Below, piece after piece: positions 26,120-34,487 of a stretch of 46,664 nucleotides of DNA. This DNA is from an uncultured Psychrobacillus sp. (lineage in GTDB: Bacteria > Bacillota > Bacilli > Bacillales_A > Planococcaceae), in assembly GCA_934234185.1 (NCBI GenBank), contig CAKQHO010000015.1:1-46664 (forward strand), read 5' to 3'. The position numbers and the translations under genes are program-made. A model generated the notes under the pieces. The model worked only from the letters and a program-made list of their open reading frames with translations. It did not search any database and was not told the DNA's origin. Positions within the stretch are counted from its first letter, which is position 1. Each line of letters starts with the position of its first letter.

Positions 26120-27184
26120 TTGGCTAATGATCGTAAAGCAGCGTTAGAAATGGCTTTAAAACAAATAGAGAAGCAATTTGGTAAAGGGTCTGTTATGAGA
26201 CTTGGAGAAAAAACGGACCGTGAAATTTCCACTTCTTCAAGTGGCTCGCTTGCACTGGATGCAGCATTAGGAATAGGCGGATATCCACGCGGGCGTATTA
26301 TCGAAATTTATGGTCCTGAAAGCTCAGGTAAAACAACTGTAGCTCTTCATGCGATTGCAGAAATACAAAAAACAGGTGGCCAAGCAGCGTTTATCGATGC
26401 AGAGCATGCCTTAGATCCTGTGTATGCACAAAAACTAGGCGTAAACATAGATGAGCTATTATTATCTCAACCAGATACAGGAGAACAAGCCCTTGAAATA
26501 GCAGAAGCGCTAGTTCGTAGTGGTGCTGTTGAGATTCTTATCATTGACTCCGTCGCAGCTCTAGTGCCTAAAGCGGAAATTGAAGGAGAAATGGGAGATT
26601 CTCATATCGGTCTTCAAGCACGTTTAATGTCTCAAGCATTACGTAAGCTTTCTGGTGTTATTAACAAATCGAATACAATTGCTATCTTTATTAACCAAAT
26701 TCGTGAAAAGGTTGGCGTAATGTTCGGTAACCCAGAGGTTACTCCTGGCGGACGTGCTCTTAAGTTCTATAGCTCTGTTCGTTTAGAAGTAAGACGTGCT
26801 GAGGCTATTAAGCAAGGTACAGATATCATGGGGAACAAAACAAAAATCAAAGTAGTTAAAAATAAAGTTGCTCCACCGTTCAAAACAGCGGAAGTGGATA
26901 TTATGTACGGAGAAGGAATATCTCAAGAGGGCGAAATAGTAGATATGGGCTCTGATTTTGATATTATCCAAAAAAGCGGTTCTTGGTATGCTTATAACGA
27001 ACAGCGAATCGGTCAAGGACGTGAAAATGCGAAGCAATTCTTAAAAGAAAACCCATCTATTAAGAATGAAATATCTGCGAAAATCCGTGAGTCTCTCGGA
27101 ATGGCAGCTGGAACTTTTACAATTGCTGCACATGAGGAAGAAGAAGACGGAGAGTTCGAACTTCTTTTAGAGGACGAAAAATAA
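26120..27184 (+). CDS. recA: Recombinase RecA
   Basis: Strand-exchange ATPase for homologous recombination and LexA co-protease activity. 354 residues. Walker A GPESSGKTT near 65-73, Walker B ILIIDSVAALVP near 140, loop-2 region INQIREKVGVMFGNPE near 193-208, and a short acidic tail (EEEEDGEF). TTG 26120 has AGGAGG eight bases upstream. Transcription is from its own SOS-controlled promoter and ends at a nearby terminator. The pbpX gene that follows recA in B. subtilis is absent. Confidence 0.98.
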   Translation: MANDRKAALEMALKQIEKQFGKGSVMRLGEKTDREISTSSSGSLALDAALGIGGYPRGRIIEIYGPESSGKTTVALHAIAEIQKTGGQAAFIDAEHALDPVYAQKLGVNIDELLLSQPDTGEQALEIAEALVRSGAVEILIIDSVAALVPKAEIEGEMGDSHIGLQARLMSQALRKLSGVINKSNTIAIFINQIREKVGVMFGNPEVTPGGRALKFYSSVRLEVRRAEAIKQGTDIMGNKTKIKVVKNKVAPPFKTAEVDIMYGEGISQEGEIVDMGSDFDIIQKSGSWYAYNEQRIGQGRENAKQFLKENPSIKNEISAKIRESLGMAAGTFTIAAHEEEEDGEFELLLEDEK

Positions 27185-27191
27185 TTGGAAG

Positions 27192-27218
27192 GTCTCTCAT
27201 TTTATGGGAGACTTTTTT
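27192..27218 (+). terminator. Terminator of recA
   Basis: GTCTCTC pairs with GGGAGAC (one G-U), followed by six T. Confidence 0.85.
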
Positions 27219-27318
27219 CTTACCAAATTTTCTTGAAAGTCTTGTTTGTCCTATATTTCTCCTAAAATACTTCTATACAATACCTTTAATTTGTCTCGAA
27301 TAATATTCTCCCGATTCC

Positions 27319-27347
27319 TTGACAGAGTATTTCTACATCTATACAAT
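27319..27347 (+). promoter_or_regulatory. SigA promoter of rny
   Basis: TTGACA, a 17-base spacer, and TACAAT. It starts a roughly 100-base leader that contains a hairpin at 27389-27420 (GTACA/TGTAC and ATGCA/TGCAT arms). Confidence 0.85.
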
Positions 27348-27455
27348 TAAAATGTATAATTTCTTTTATTGAGTGACGAAAAAAAGCTGTACAAAAATGC
27401 ACTTGCATTGCATGATGTACCGACTGAAACTTAAATAGCAATAGGGGGTGTTCGA

Positions 27456-29024
27456 ATGTCGGAAATTATCATTCCCGCTTTGCTTGGTCTGTTCGTCGGT
27501 GCCGTTGTTGGTTCCGTTGTTGGTTATATTTATCTGAAAAAAGTGAACGATTCAAAAGTGACTGGTGCAAAACAATCTTCTGCACTCATCTTGGATGAAG
27601 CAAAGCGCGAAGCAGAAGCGTTAAAGAAGGAAGCATTACTAGAAGCCAAAGATGAAACTCACCAATTACGAATGGAAGCTGAATCTGACATCCGTGAACG
27701 CCGTATGGAACTGCAAAAACAGGAAAATCGGTTATTACAAAGAGAAGAGAATCTTGATCGTAAAGATGATGCTCTAAACAAGAGAGAAGTAAGCCTTGAG
27801 CGTAAAGAAGATGCTCTAACACAAAGACAACAGCATATCGAACAGAAGGAAAGTGAAGTGGACGAATTACTTGGCAAGCAGCAAAGCGAGCTACAACGCA
27901 TTTCTACTCTTACTCGTGAAGAGGCAAGAGGTATTATCCTTCAAGAGGTAGAAAATGAATTAGCTACTGATATTGCAATGTTGACGAAGGAATCGGAAAC
28001 AAGAGCAAAAGAAGAAGCGGATAAAAAAGCACGAGAAATTTTATCCCTTGCTTTACAGCGGTTTGCAGCAGATCATGTTGCAGAAACAACCGTTTCTGTT
28101 GTCAACTTACCAAATGACGAGATGAAGGGTCGAATTATCGGTCGTGAGGGCCGTAATATTCGTACGCTTGAAACCTTGACTGGTATTGACTTAATCATTG
28201 ATGACACTCCAGAAGCTGTTATTCTATCAGGATTCGATCCAATTAGGAGAGAGACTGCCCGACTGGCACTAGAAAAACTAGTACAGGACGGTCGTATCCA
28301 TCCAGCACGTATCGAGGAAATGGTAGAGAAGTCTAGGAGAGAAGTGGATGAGCAAATTCGTGAAATCGGTGAACAAACGACGTTTGATATCGGTGTACAC
28401 AATTTACATCCTGACTTGATTAAAATTCTTGGTCGCTTACGTTACCGTACTAGCTACGGTCAAAACGTACTAAAACATTCAACCGAGGTTGCTTACCTAG
28501 CAGGATTGCTAGCAGCTGAGCTTGGAGAAGATGTGACACTTGCAAGAAGAGCTGGTCTCCTACACGATATTGGTAAAGCAATTGACCATGAGGTAGAGGG
28601 AAGCCATGTAGAAATTGGAGTAGAGCTTGCGACAAAATACAAAGAGCATCCAGTAGTTATTAACAGTATTGCCTCCCACCACGGAGACACAGAAGCTACT
28701 TCTGTTATCGCAGTATTAGTTGCAGCAGCTGATGCACTTTCAGCAGCAAGACCTGGAGCCCGAAGTGAGACGCTTGAAAACTATATCCGCCGTCTAGAGA
28801 AGCTGGAAGAGATTTCAGAGTCCTATGAGGGAGTAGAAAAATCCTTTGCGATTCAAGCTGGTCGTGAAATTCGAATTATGGTTCGTCCTGATCAAATTGA
28901 TGACATTACTGCTCATCGTTTGGCAAGGGATATCCGTAAACGTATTGAAGAAGAGCTCGATTACCCTGGTCACATCAAGGTTACCGTTATTAGAGAAACT
29001 AGAGCGGTAGAATACGCAAAATAG
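27456..29024 (+). CDS. rny: Ribonuclease Y
   Basis: Membrane-anchored endoribonuclease that starts mRNA decay in Bacillales. 522 residues: an N-terminal membrane helix (about 4-26), a long charged coiled coil (about 35-195), a KH RNA-binding domain (about 210-275, containing GRIIGREGRNIRTLE), and an HD domain with catalytic HD in LLHDIGKA near 369. Length and architecture are those of the family. The ATG has AGGGGGTG upstream. Expression is probably from the TTGACA/TACAAT promoter through a structured leader, which may allow autoregulation; that last point is inference. Confidence 0.97.
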   Translation: MSEIIIPALLGLFVGAVVGSVVGYIYLKKVNDSKVTGAKQSSALILDEAKREAEALKKEALLEAKDETHQLRMEAESDIRERRMELQKQENRLLQREENLDRKDDALNKREVSLERKEDALTQRQQHIEQKESEVDELLGKQQSELQRISTLTREEARGIILQEVENELATDIAMLTKESETRAKEEADKKAREILSLALQRFAADHVAETTVSVVNLPNDEMKGRIIGREGRNIRTLETLTGIDLIIDDTPEAVILSGFDPIRRETARLALEKLVQDGRIHPARIEEMVEKSRREVDEQIREIGEQTTFDIGVHNLHPDLIKILGRLRYRTSYGQNVLKHSTEVAYLAGLLAAELGEDVTLARRAGLLHDIGKAIDHEVEGSHVEIGVELATKYKEHPVVINSIASHHGDTEATSVIAVLVAAADALSAARPGARSETLENYIRRLEKLEEISESYEGVEKSFAIQAGREIRIMVRPDQIDDITAHRLARDIRKRIEEELDYPGHIKVTVIRETRAVEYAK

Positions 29025-29063
29025 ATTGACAGCATTTATTATACAGTCTGAGGTACTAAAAGG

Positions 29064-29088
29064 AGGCTTCGTAACGAAGCCTTTTTTT
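29064..29088 (+). terminator. Compact terminator between rny and ymdB
   Basis: AGGCTTCG pairs with CGAAGCCT around a 3-base loop (TAA), followed by seven T. It lies 40 bases after the rny stop. Confidence 0.9.
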
Positions 29089-29166
29089 ATTGAGATGTGT
29101 GCGCTTCAAGCTTATTATTTACTTAGCGGAGTAGAACATACACATCTGAGGAAAGGAAGTTACAAA

Positions 29167-29964
29167 ATGAAAATATTGTTTATCGGTGATATCGTAGGTT
29201 CCATTGGTAGAGATGCGTTAGAGAGCTATTTACCAAGGCTGAAAAGAAAATATAATCCAGATGTGGTCATTGCCAACGGAGAGAATGCAGCTGCAGGACG
29301 TGGCATTACGAAAAATATATTTAACTCGCTTCTACATATGGGTGTAGATGTCGTGACGATGGGAAACCATACATGGGATCAAAAAGAAATCATGGATTTT
29401 ATTGACGATACAGATTACCTTATTCGACCTGCCAACTTTTCTGAGGAGGCACCTGGGAAGGGAATGACCTCGGTAACTAAAAATGGACATACTATTTCGG
29501 TTATCAATATGCACGGGAGAACGTTTCTTCCTCCATTCGATGACCCGTTTCAAAAGGCAACGGAGCTAGTGAAGGAAGCACAAAAAGTATCGCCAATTAT
29601 TTTTGTTGATTTCCATGCGGAGGCTACCAGTGAAAAAATTGCCTTCGGATGGCACTTAGATGGAGAGGTATCTGTTGTGGTGGGAACGCATACTCATGTG
29701 CAAACAGCTGACTCACGCATACTTCCAAAGGGTACTGCGTACATTACCGATGTAGGGATGACAGGACCTTACGATGGTGTACTAGGCATGAAAAAAGAAG
29801 ATGTGCTTTATCGTTTTCAAACAAATATGCCCACTCGATTTGAGGTTCCCAAAAATGGTAGAGAGGTTTTAAGCGGCTTTTTTGTGGAAGTAGACAATCA
29901 AACCGGCAAGGCCATACACCAAGAGCGTATTTATATTAATGAAGATTATCCATTTAAGGGATAG
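29167..29964 (+). CDS. ymdB: Metallophosphoesterase YmdB
   Basis: A 265-residue calcineurin-like phosphoesterase reported to hydrolyse 2',3'-cyclic nucleotides and to influence biofilm, motility and sporulation choices in B. subtilis. Metal-ligand residues are visible: GDIVG (D8), NGENAA (E39, N40), GNHTWD (N67, H68), DFHAE and GTHTHVQTAD. ATG 29167 has GAGGAAAGGAAG upstream. The open frame extends far upstream through the rny terminator and is not coding there. It follows rny as in B. subtilis. Confidence 0.95.
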   Translation: MKILFIGDIVGSIGRDALESYLPRLKRKYNPDVVIANGENAAAGRGITKNIFNSLLHMGVDVVTMGNHTWDQKEIMDFIDDTDYLIRPANFSEEAPGKGMTSVTKNGHTISVINMHGRTFLPPFDDPFQKATELVKEAQKVSPIIFVDFHAEATSEKIAFGWHLDGEVSVVVGTHTHVQTADSRILPKGTAYITDVGMTGPYDGVLGMKKEDVLYRFQTNMPTRFEVPKNGREVLSGFFVEVDNQTGKAIHQERIYINEDYPFKG

Positions 29965-29998
29965 AAAAGTCTAAATATCCTTTCTCGTGCATAAGTTA

Positions 29999-30026
29999 AT
30001 TTATGAACGAATGCAAGTTCATAAAT
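29999..30026 (+). promoter_or_regulatory. 10-bp inverted repeat upstream of spoVS
   Basis: ATTTATGAAC and GTTCATAAAT are perfect inverted arms separated by 8 bases, ending 24 bases before the spoVS start. It could be a DNA operator or an mRNA hairpin near the ribosome binding site. There is no T-run, so it is not a terminator. Confidence 0.5.
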
Positions 30027-30050
30027 ATAGCGATAAAAGGAGAAATGATA

Positions 30051-30317
30051 GTGGATTCTTTAAAAGTATCTTCTCGTTCAAACCCCAATTCAGTTGCTGG
30101 TGCACTAGTAGCAGTAATCAGAGATCAAGGATATGCAGAAATGCAAGCAGTAGGTGCAGGAGCATTAAACCAGGCAATTAAAGCGATTGCCATTGCTAGA
30201 GGATTTGTCGCACCAAGTGGAACAGATTTAACTTGCTCACCTGCGTTCACGGATATAATCATCTCTGGTGAAGACAGAACGGCACTTAAGCTATTAGTAG
30301 AGAAAAAAACGAAATAA
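30051..30317 (+). CDS. spoVS: Stage V sporulation protein S
   Basis: An 88-residue AlbA-like protein, the size of B. subtilis SpoVS (86). Highly conserved blocks are LKVSSRSNPNSVAGAL, VGAGALNQAIKAIAIARGFV, PSGTDLTCSPAFTDI and EDRTALKLLVE. GTG 30051 is preferred because AAAGGAG lies eight bases upstream; the in-frame ATG nine bases earlier is too close to that site. It affects spore coat assembly and septation in B. subtilis. It is preceded by a perfect inverted repeat and followed by a terminator. Confidence 0.95.
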   Translation: MDSLKVSSRSNPNSVAGALVAVIRDQGYAEMQAVGAGALNQAIKAIAIARGFVAPSGTDLTCSPAFTDIIISGEDRTALKLLVEKKTK

Positions 30318-30360
30318 TATAGAAATTTGACCAGGGTTTAATTACTAAGAATAAGTTGGT

Positions 30361-30395
30361 AAGTCGCTACTAAAACTAGTAGCGACTTATTATTG
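30361..30395 (+). terminator. Terminator of spoVS
   Basis: AAGTCGCTACTA pairs perfectly with TAGTAGCGACTT around AAAC, followed by a weak ATTATTGTT tract. Confidence 0.75.
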
Positions 30396-30418
30396 TTCCT
30401 AGACAATTTTTTAATCTC

Positions 30419-30460
30419 TTCCCCAATTGCTGGTCGGGGCAGATCAGGCGCTTGCGCTTT
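30419..30460. repeat. Fragment of the palindromic intergenic element
   Basis: CCCCAATTGCTGGTCGGGG and CAGATCAGGCGCTT match the right end of the elements at 204-295 and 320-445. A left end is not recognisable. Confidence 0.55.
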
Positions 30461-30594
30461 AATTGTGACGTATGTTTTCCGTCAAAGGTCTGATTTTCAA
30501 GAAAAATATAGGTAATACATAGTGAATCACTCGACTTCATGATAAACTTATGAAGGGAAAAAAGCATTTAACCAGAAGGTAAGGAGATGTTTAT

Positions 30595-32349
30595 ATGTTG
30601 CAACAGCTTTCTTGGAAAGTAGGAGGGCAGCAAGGAGAAGGAATCGAAAGTACAGGGGAAATATTTTCAATGGCGATGAACCGCCTAGGATATTATCTGT
30701 ATGGTTATCGACACTTTTCTTCTAGAATAAAGGGAGGGCACACGAATAACAAAATTTGTGTAAGACCAACCCAGGTTCGAATCATTCCAGATAACTTAGA
30801 TATACTTGTAGCGTTTGATCAAGAAACGATTGACGTTAACTATAAAGAGCTTACAGAAAAAAGTATAATTTTAGCCGATGCAAAGTTTAATCCAGTGGCA
30901 CCAGAGGATTGTGTGGCACCAATGTATGCTGTGCCTTTCACGGAAATAGCAGCTGAGCTAGGAACTTCATTAATGAAAAACATGGTAGCAATCGGTGCGA
31001 CTGCTGCCTTGATGAACCTTGATAAAGAAGTGTTCCAAGGTGTCGTGGACGAAATTTTCGGCAAAAAAGGACAAGAGGTAGTAGAAAAAAATATGCAGGC
31101 CATTCAGCTTGGCTTTGAAACAATGGCTACAGAGCTTGGAGACCGCCAGGGTGAGTGGGAGATTGCTCCTGCTGATGGCAAGCACCGACTATTCATGATT
31201 GGAAACGATGCGATTGCGCTTGGTGCTTTAGCAGCTGGTGTACGCTTCATGGCAGCGTATCCGATTACTCCTGCATCAGAAATCATGGAATACATGATTA
31301 AAAAATTACCACTTTTCGGTGGAGCAGTTATTCAAACGGAGGATGAAATTGCAGCTGCAACCATGGCAATCGGCTCTAACTACGGTGGTGTTCGCGCATT
31401 CACTGCATCTGCCGGACCAGGATTATCCTTGATGATGGAGGCAATAGGCCTTTCAGGGATGACAGAGCAACCGCTTGTGATTGTCGATACGCAGCGCGGA
31501 GGCCCATCAACTGGCTTACCAACAAAGCAAGAGCAATCCGATTTAATGCAAATGATTTACGGAACACATGGAGAAATTCCAAAGGTAGTCATCGCTCCAA
31601 GTACGGGGGAAGAGGCTTTCTATGATACAATCCAAGCATTTAATATAGCAGAGGAGCTACAGCTTCCAGTTATCATTTTATCTGATTTACAGCTTTCCCT
31701 AGGGAAGCAAACAGTAGAGCCATTTGATTATTCTAAAATTGAAATCCGTCGTGGTCAGCTTGTGATGAATGAAGAGCTACCAGAATCGGAGGACAAAGCT
31801 TATTTTAAACGGTATGAAGTGACGGAAAATGGTGTTTCTCCACGAGTTCTACCTGGTACGAAGAATGCCATCCACCACGTAACAGGAGTGGAGCATGACG
31901 AGACTGGTAAGCCTTCAGAAGCAGCAGCTAATCGTAAGGCTCAGATGGACAAGCGTTTCCGTAAGCTGAACTTTGTAAACTTTAAGGAGCCAGTTTATGT
32001 AAATGCCCCTCATGAGGAAGCAGACATCCTATTAGTGGGCTTCAACTCAACAAGAGGAGTTCTAGAGGAATTACAGCAAATGCTGAATGAGCAGGGAGTT
32101 AAAGTGAACCATGCACATATCCGCTTGATTCACCCATTCCCGGTGGAAGAAATGCAGCCACTAGTTGCTAATGCGAAAAAAGTCATTGTAGTGGAAAACA
32201 ACGCAACAGGTCAGCTTGCAAACATTTTGAAAATGAACGTAGGAGGACATCAAAAAATCCTTAACGTTCTTAAATACGATGGTACGCCTTTCTTACCACT
32301 ACAGCTGGCAAACCAAGTAAAGGAGTTGCTGACAGATGGCAACATTTAA
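30595..32349 (+). CDS. korA: 2-Oxoacid:ferredoxin oxidoreductase, alpha (gamma-alpha fused) subunit
   Basis: The large subunit of a KorAB-type enzyme, which oxidatively decarboxylates a 2-oxoacid (often 2-oxoglutarate) to acyl-CoA and reduces ferredoxin. 584 residues: a gamma domain (about 1-190; GGQQGEGIESTGEIF, HFSSRIKGGHT) fused to the alpha domain (about 200-584; FMAAYPITPASEIMEYM, RGGPSTGLPTKQEQSDL, then the C-terminal VVENNATGQLA block). ATG 30595 has AAGGAG upstream. It overlaps korB by 14 bases. B. subtilis has tdh-kbl in this position; Kor between spoVS and miaB occurs in other Bacillaceae, as far as I recall. The actual 2-oxoacid is not readable from sequence. Confidence 0.92.
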   Translation: MLQQLSWKVGGQQGEGIESTGEIFSMAMNRLGYYLYGYRHFSSRIKGGHTNNKICVRPTQVRIIPDNLDILVAFDQETIDVNYKELTEKSIILADAKFNPVAPEDCVAPMYAVPFTEIAAELGTSLMKNMVAIGATAALMNLDKEVFQGVVDEIFGKKGQEVVEKNMQAIQLGFETMATELGDRQGEWEIAPADGKHRLFMIGNDAIALGALAAGVRFMAAYPITPASEIMEYMIKKLPLFGGAVIQTEDEIAAATMAIGSNYGGVRAFTASAGPGLSLMMEAIGLSGMTEQPLVIVDTQRGGPSTGLPTKQEQSDLMQMIYGTHGEIPKVVIAPSTGEEAFYDTIQAFNIAEELQLPVIILSDLQLSLGKQTVEPFDYSKIEIRRGQLVMNEELPESEDKAYFKRYEVTENGVSPRVLPGTKNAIHHVTGVEHDETGKPSEAAANRKAQMDKRFRKLNFVNFKEPVYVNAPHEEADILLVGFNSTRGVLEELQQMLNEQGVKVNHAHIRLIHPFPVEEMQPLVANAKKVIVVENNATGQLANILKMNVGGHQKILNVLKYDGTPFLPLQLANQVKELLTDGNI

Positions 32350-33202
32350 AGATTTTCGAAATAACGTCAAACCAAACTGGTGTCCAGGATGCGGTGATTT
32401 CTCTGTACAGGCAGCAATCCAGCGTGCAGCTGCAAATGTAGGGATCGAGCCACATGAGCTAGCAGTGATCTCTGGTATCGGCTGCTCCGGCCGTATCTCT
32501 GGATACATCCACTCTTACGGCTTCCATGGTATCCATGGTCGTGCACTGCCAATTGCACAGGGCTTGAAAATGGCCAATAAAGACCTTCACGTCATCGCCT
32601 CTGGTGGAGACGGGGATGGCTTTGCAATCGGAATCGGTCATACGATTCATTCGATTCGCCGTAACATTGATTTAACGTATGTCGTAATGGACAATCAAAT
32701 CTATGGCTTAACAAAAGGGCAAACCTCTCCACGCTCTGCAGAAGGCTTCAAAACGAAGTCTACTCCAGGTGGAGCAATCGAGCCTTCATTGAAACCATTA
32801 GAATTAGCACTTACTTCAGGTGCAACCTTCGTTGCGCAAGGCTTCTCTACAGATATCAAGGAGCTTACAGCAATCATCGAAGCAGGCATCAAGCATAAGG
32901 GCTTCTCCTTCATCAACGTGTTTAGCCCATGTGTAACGTATAACAAAGTAAACACTTACGATTGGTTCAAAGAGCATTTAACAAAGCTATCTGATATCGA
33001 AGGCTACGATAACACCAAACGTGAAGAAGCAATGCGAGTAGTAATGGAGAAGGAAGGCCTAGTAACAGGGATCATCTACCATGATGAAAACGCTCCTTCA
33101 TACCAAGAGCAAGTTCCTGGCTATGCTCCAGCACCTCTAGTTGACCAAGATTTAAAAATTAGCGAAGAGCAATTCGATATCTTAATGAAAGACTTTTTGT
33201 AA
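32336..33202 (+). CDS. korB: 2-Oxoacid:ferredoxin oxidoreductase, beta subunit
   Basis: The thiamine-diphosphate-binding subunit, 288 residues. It has WCPGCGDFSV near 15-24 (cysteines for the 4Fe-4S cluster), the substrate/TPP region GIGCSGRISGY, and the TPP motif GDGDGFAIGIGHTIHSIRRN ending in NQIYGLTKGQTSPRS. A third conserved cysteine is in INVFSPCVTYN. The ATG lies within the end of korA, so the two are translationally coupled and made together. A strong terminator ends the operon. Confidence 0.94.
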   Translation: MATFKDFRNNVKPNWCPGCGDFSVQAAIQRAAANVGIEPHELAVISGIGCSGRISGYIHSYGFHGIHGRALPIAQGLKMANKDLHVIASGGDGDGFAIGIGHTIHSIRRNIDLTYVVMDNQIYGLTKGQTSPRSAEGFKTKSTPGGAIEPSLKPLELALTSGATFVAQGFSTDIKELTAIIEAGIKHKGFSFINVFSPCVTYNKVNTYDWFKEHLTKLSDIEGYDNTKREEAMRVVMEKEGLVTGIIYHDENAPSYQEQVPGYAPAPLVDQDLKISEEQFDILMKDFL

Positions 33203-33224
33203 ATAATTTAGTGGGTCAAACCGA

Positions 33225-33271
33225 CGGAAGACAAACTCTGTGAAGATAGAGTTTGTCTTCCGTTTTTTTTT
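33225..33271 (+). terminator. Terminator of korAB
   Basis: CGGAAGACAAACTCT pairs perfectly with AGAGTTTGTCTTCCG, followed by nine T. Confidence 0.95.
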
Positions 33272-33338
33272 GCATAGCAGCCTCGGGTAGTGAAAGGATT
33301 CTTGCGAAGAGCGGCTTGCATTTCCATTGATCTTCCAA

Positions 33339-34218
33339 TACGTGCGATTTTGGTCACTTTACTTGCGCAAGCAATACGGTTACGTGCAGTTTTGGGCACT
33401 TCACGTGCGTTCACCCTGAAGTTACGTGCGATTCCAGCTGATTTACTTGCGGATGTCAAGAACTCCACTAGTGAACACCATTTACTAAGGGAAGCCCTAT
33501 CCACTACTTTTTGGTTTGAAATTCCAACGATTTACCAATACGTGCGATTTTAATCACTTTACTTGCGCAAGCAATTCGGTTACGTGCGGTTTTGGGCACT
33601 TTATGTGCGTTCGCCTTGAAGTTACATGCGGTTTCAACTGAATTACTTGCGGATGTCAAGAACTCCACTAGTGAACACCATTTAATAAGGGAAGCCCCTA
33701 TCCACTACTTTTTGGTTTGAAATTCCAACGATTTACCAATACGTGCGGTTTTAATCACTTTACTTGCGCAAGCAATACGGTTACGTGCGGTTTTGGGCAC
33801 TTTACGTGCGTTCATCCTGAAGTTACGTGCGGTTTCAACTGATTTACTTGCGAAAGTCAAGACCTCCGCCCCTGACCCCTTTTATTAAGCGACCTCCCGC
33901 CCTATTTGACGATTTGTATTTCCATCAATCTTCCAATACGTGCGATTTTCATCACTTTACTTGCGCAAGCAATTCGGTTACGTGCGGTTTTGGGAACGTT
34001 ACGTGCGTTCACCCTGAAGTTACGTGCGGTTCCCGCCGATTTACTTGCGAATGTCAAGGCCTACAGCTATCCCACTCCTATTAATGGGTCGCCTCGGCAT
34101 AAATTGGGTAGCTGAGATGAAGCTATCAGGGGAGACGTAAGCACTGTTGATTCGGTCTTATAGAATCGAGGTCACTTACTGGCGCTCGTCCTAAAGTTAC
34201 TTGCGAAAGTCAAGACCA
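33339..34218. repeat. 21-bp-period TACGTGCG arrays in four ~200-bp higher-order repeats
   Basis: Each block has six cores spaced exactly 21 bases. Block starts are 33339, 33539, 33740 and 33937, and within the first block cores fall at 33339, 33360, 33381, 33402, 33423 and 33444. Core type is ordered: TACGTGCG, TACTTGCG, TACGTGCG, (C/T)ACGTGCG, TACGTGCG, TACTTGCG. About 75 bases of shared spacer join blocks 1-3; the spacers before and after block 4 differ. A two-unit remnant lies at 34177 and 34198. Confidence 0.9.
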
Positions 34219-34299
34219 CCACCACCGAGGTCACTGACTTCGCTTTGGTAGCTTAGATATCGCATCTGTGAACGATAAACCAATGGAGGAGCATTTATA

Positions 34300-34335
34300 A
34301 TGTTTTCGAATAAGGAGACACTTTTTCTTCTGTAA
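34300..34335 (+). CDS. Possible 11-codon leader ORF upstream of miaB
   Basis: ATG 34300 has GGAGGAG eight bases upstream and encodes MFSNKETLFLL before TAA. It lies before the predicted miaB promoter, so it may be unrelated to miaB or may be a decayed gene start. Only the ribosome binding site supports it. Confidence 0.25.
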   Translation: MFSNKETLFLL

Positions 34336-34410
34336 ACTCTTTTCATTCCCCATAAACTATAGAAAAAAACCTCTTTTTATGTCCAAATACAAAATTTTAA
34401 GCTTAAAACC

Positions 34411-34440
34411 TTGTAGGGTTGCTGTGGTATTAAGTATAAT
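34411..34440 (+). promoter_or_regulatory. Candidate SigA promoter of miaB
   Basis: TTGTAG, an 18-base spacer, and a perfect TATAAT, 47 bases before the miaB start. Confidence 0.6.
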
Positions 34441-34487
34441 AGGATGGATATTCATAGTTTCGGCGAATGAAAGAAAGGGGAGTTCTT

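Larger units (their letters stand above)
33203..34487. other. Large non-coding region between korB and miaB
   Basis: 1.28 kb holding the korAB terminator, the 21-bp-period higher-order repeats (33339-34218), and the miaB promoter region. Open frames of 60-98 codons here, on both strands, are produced by the 21-base period (7 codons), giving heptad-like peptides. They lack ribosome binding sites and are not credible genes. A mini-ORF with a good GGAGGAG site (34300-34335, 11 codons, MFSNKETLFLL) lies before miaB. Confidence 0.6.

Noticed and set aside
29026..29166. N-terminal extension of ymdB (47 codons)
   Set aside because: It spans the rny terminator. ATG 29167 has a good ribosome binding site and gives the family length with metal ligands at the expected positions.
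33208..34115. Open frames of 60-98 codons on both strands across the 33-34 kb repeats, with heptad-like peptides
   Set aside because: A 21-base period is seven codons and keeps frames open automatically. None has a suitable ribosome binding site, and the same peptides arise wherever the array occurs.
33339..34218. CRISPR array
   Set aside because: The conserved core is only about 8 bases with 13-base variable parts, there is no 24-40 bp direct repeat with unique spacers, and there are no cas genes.
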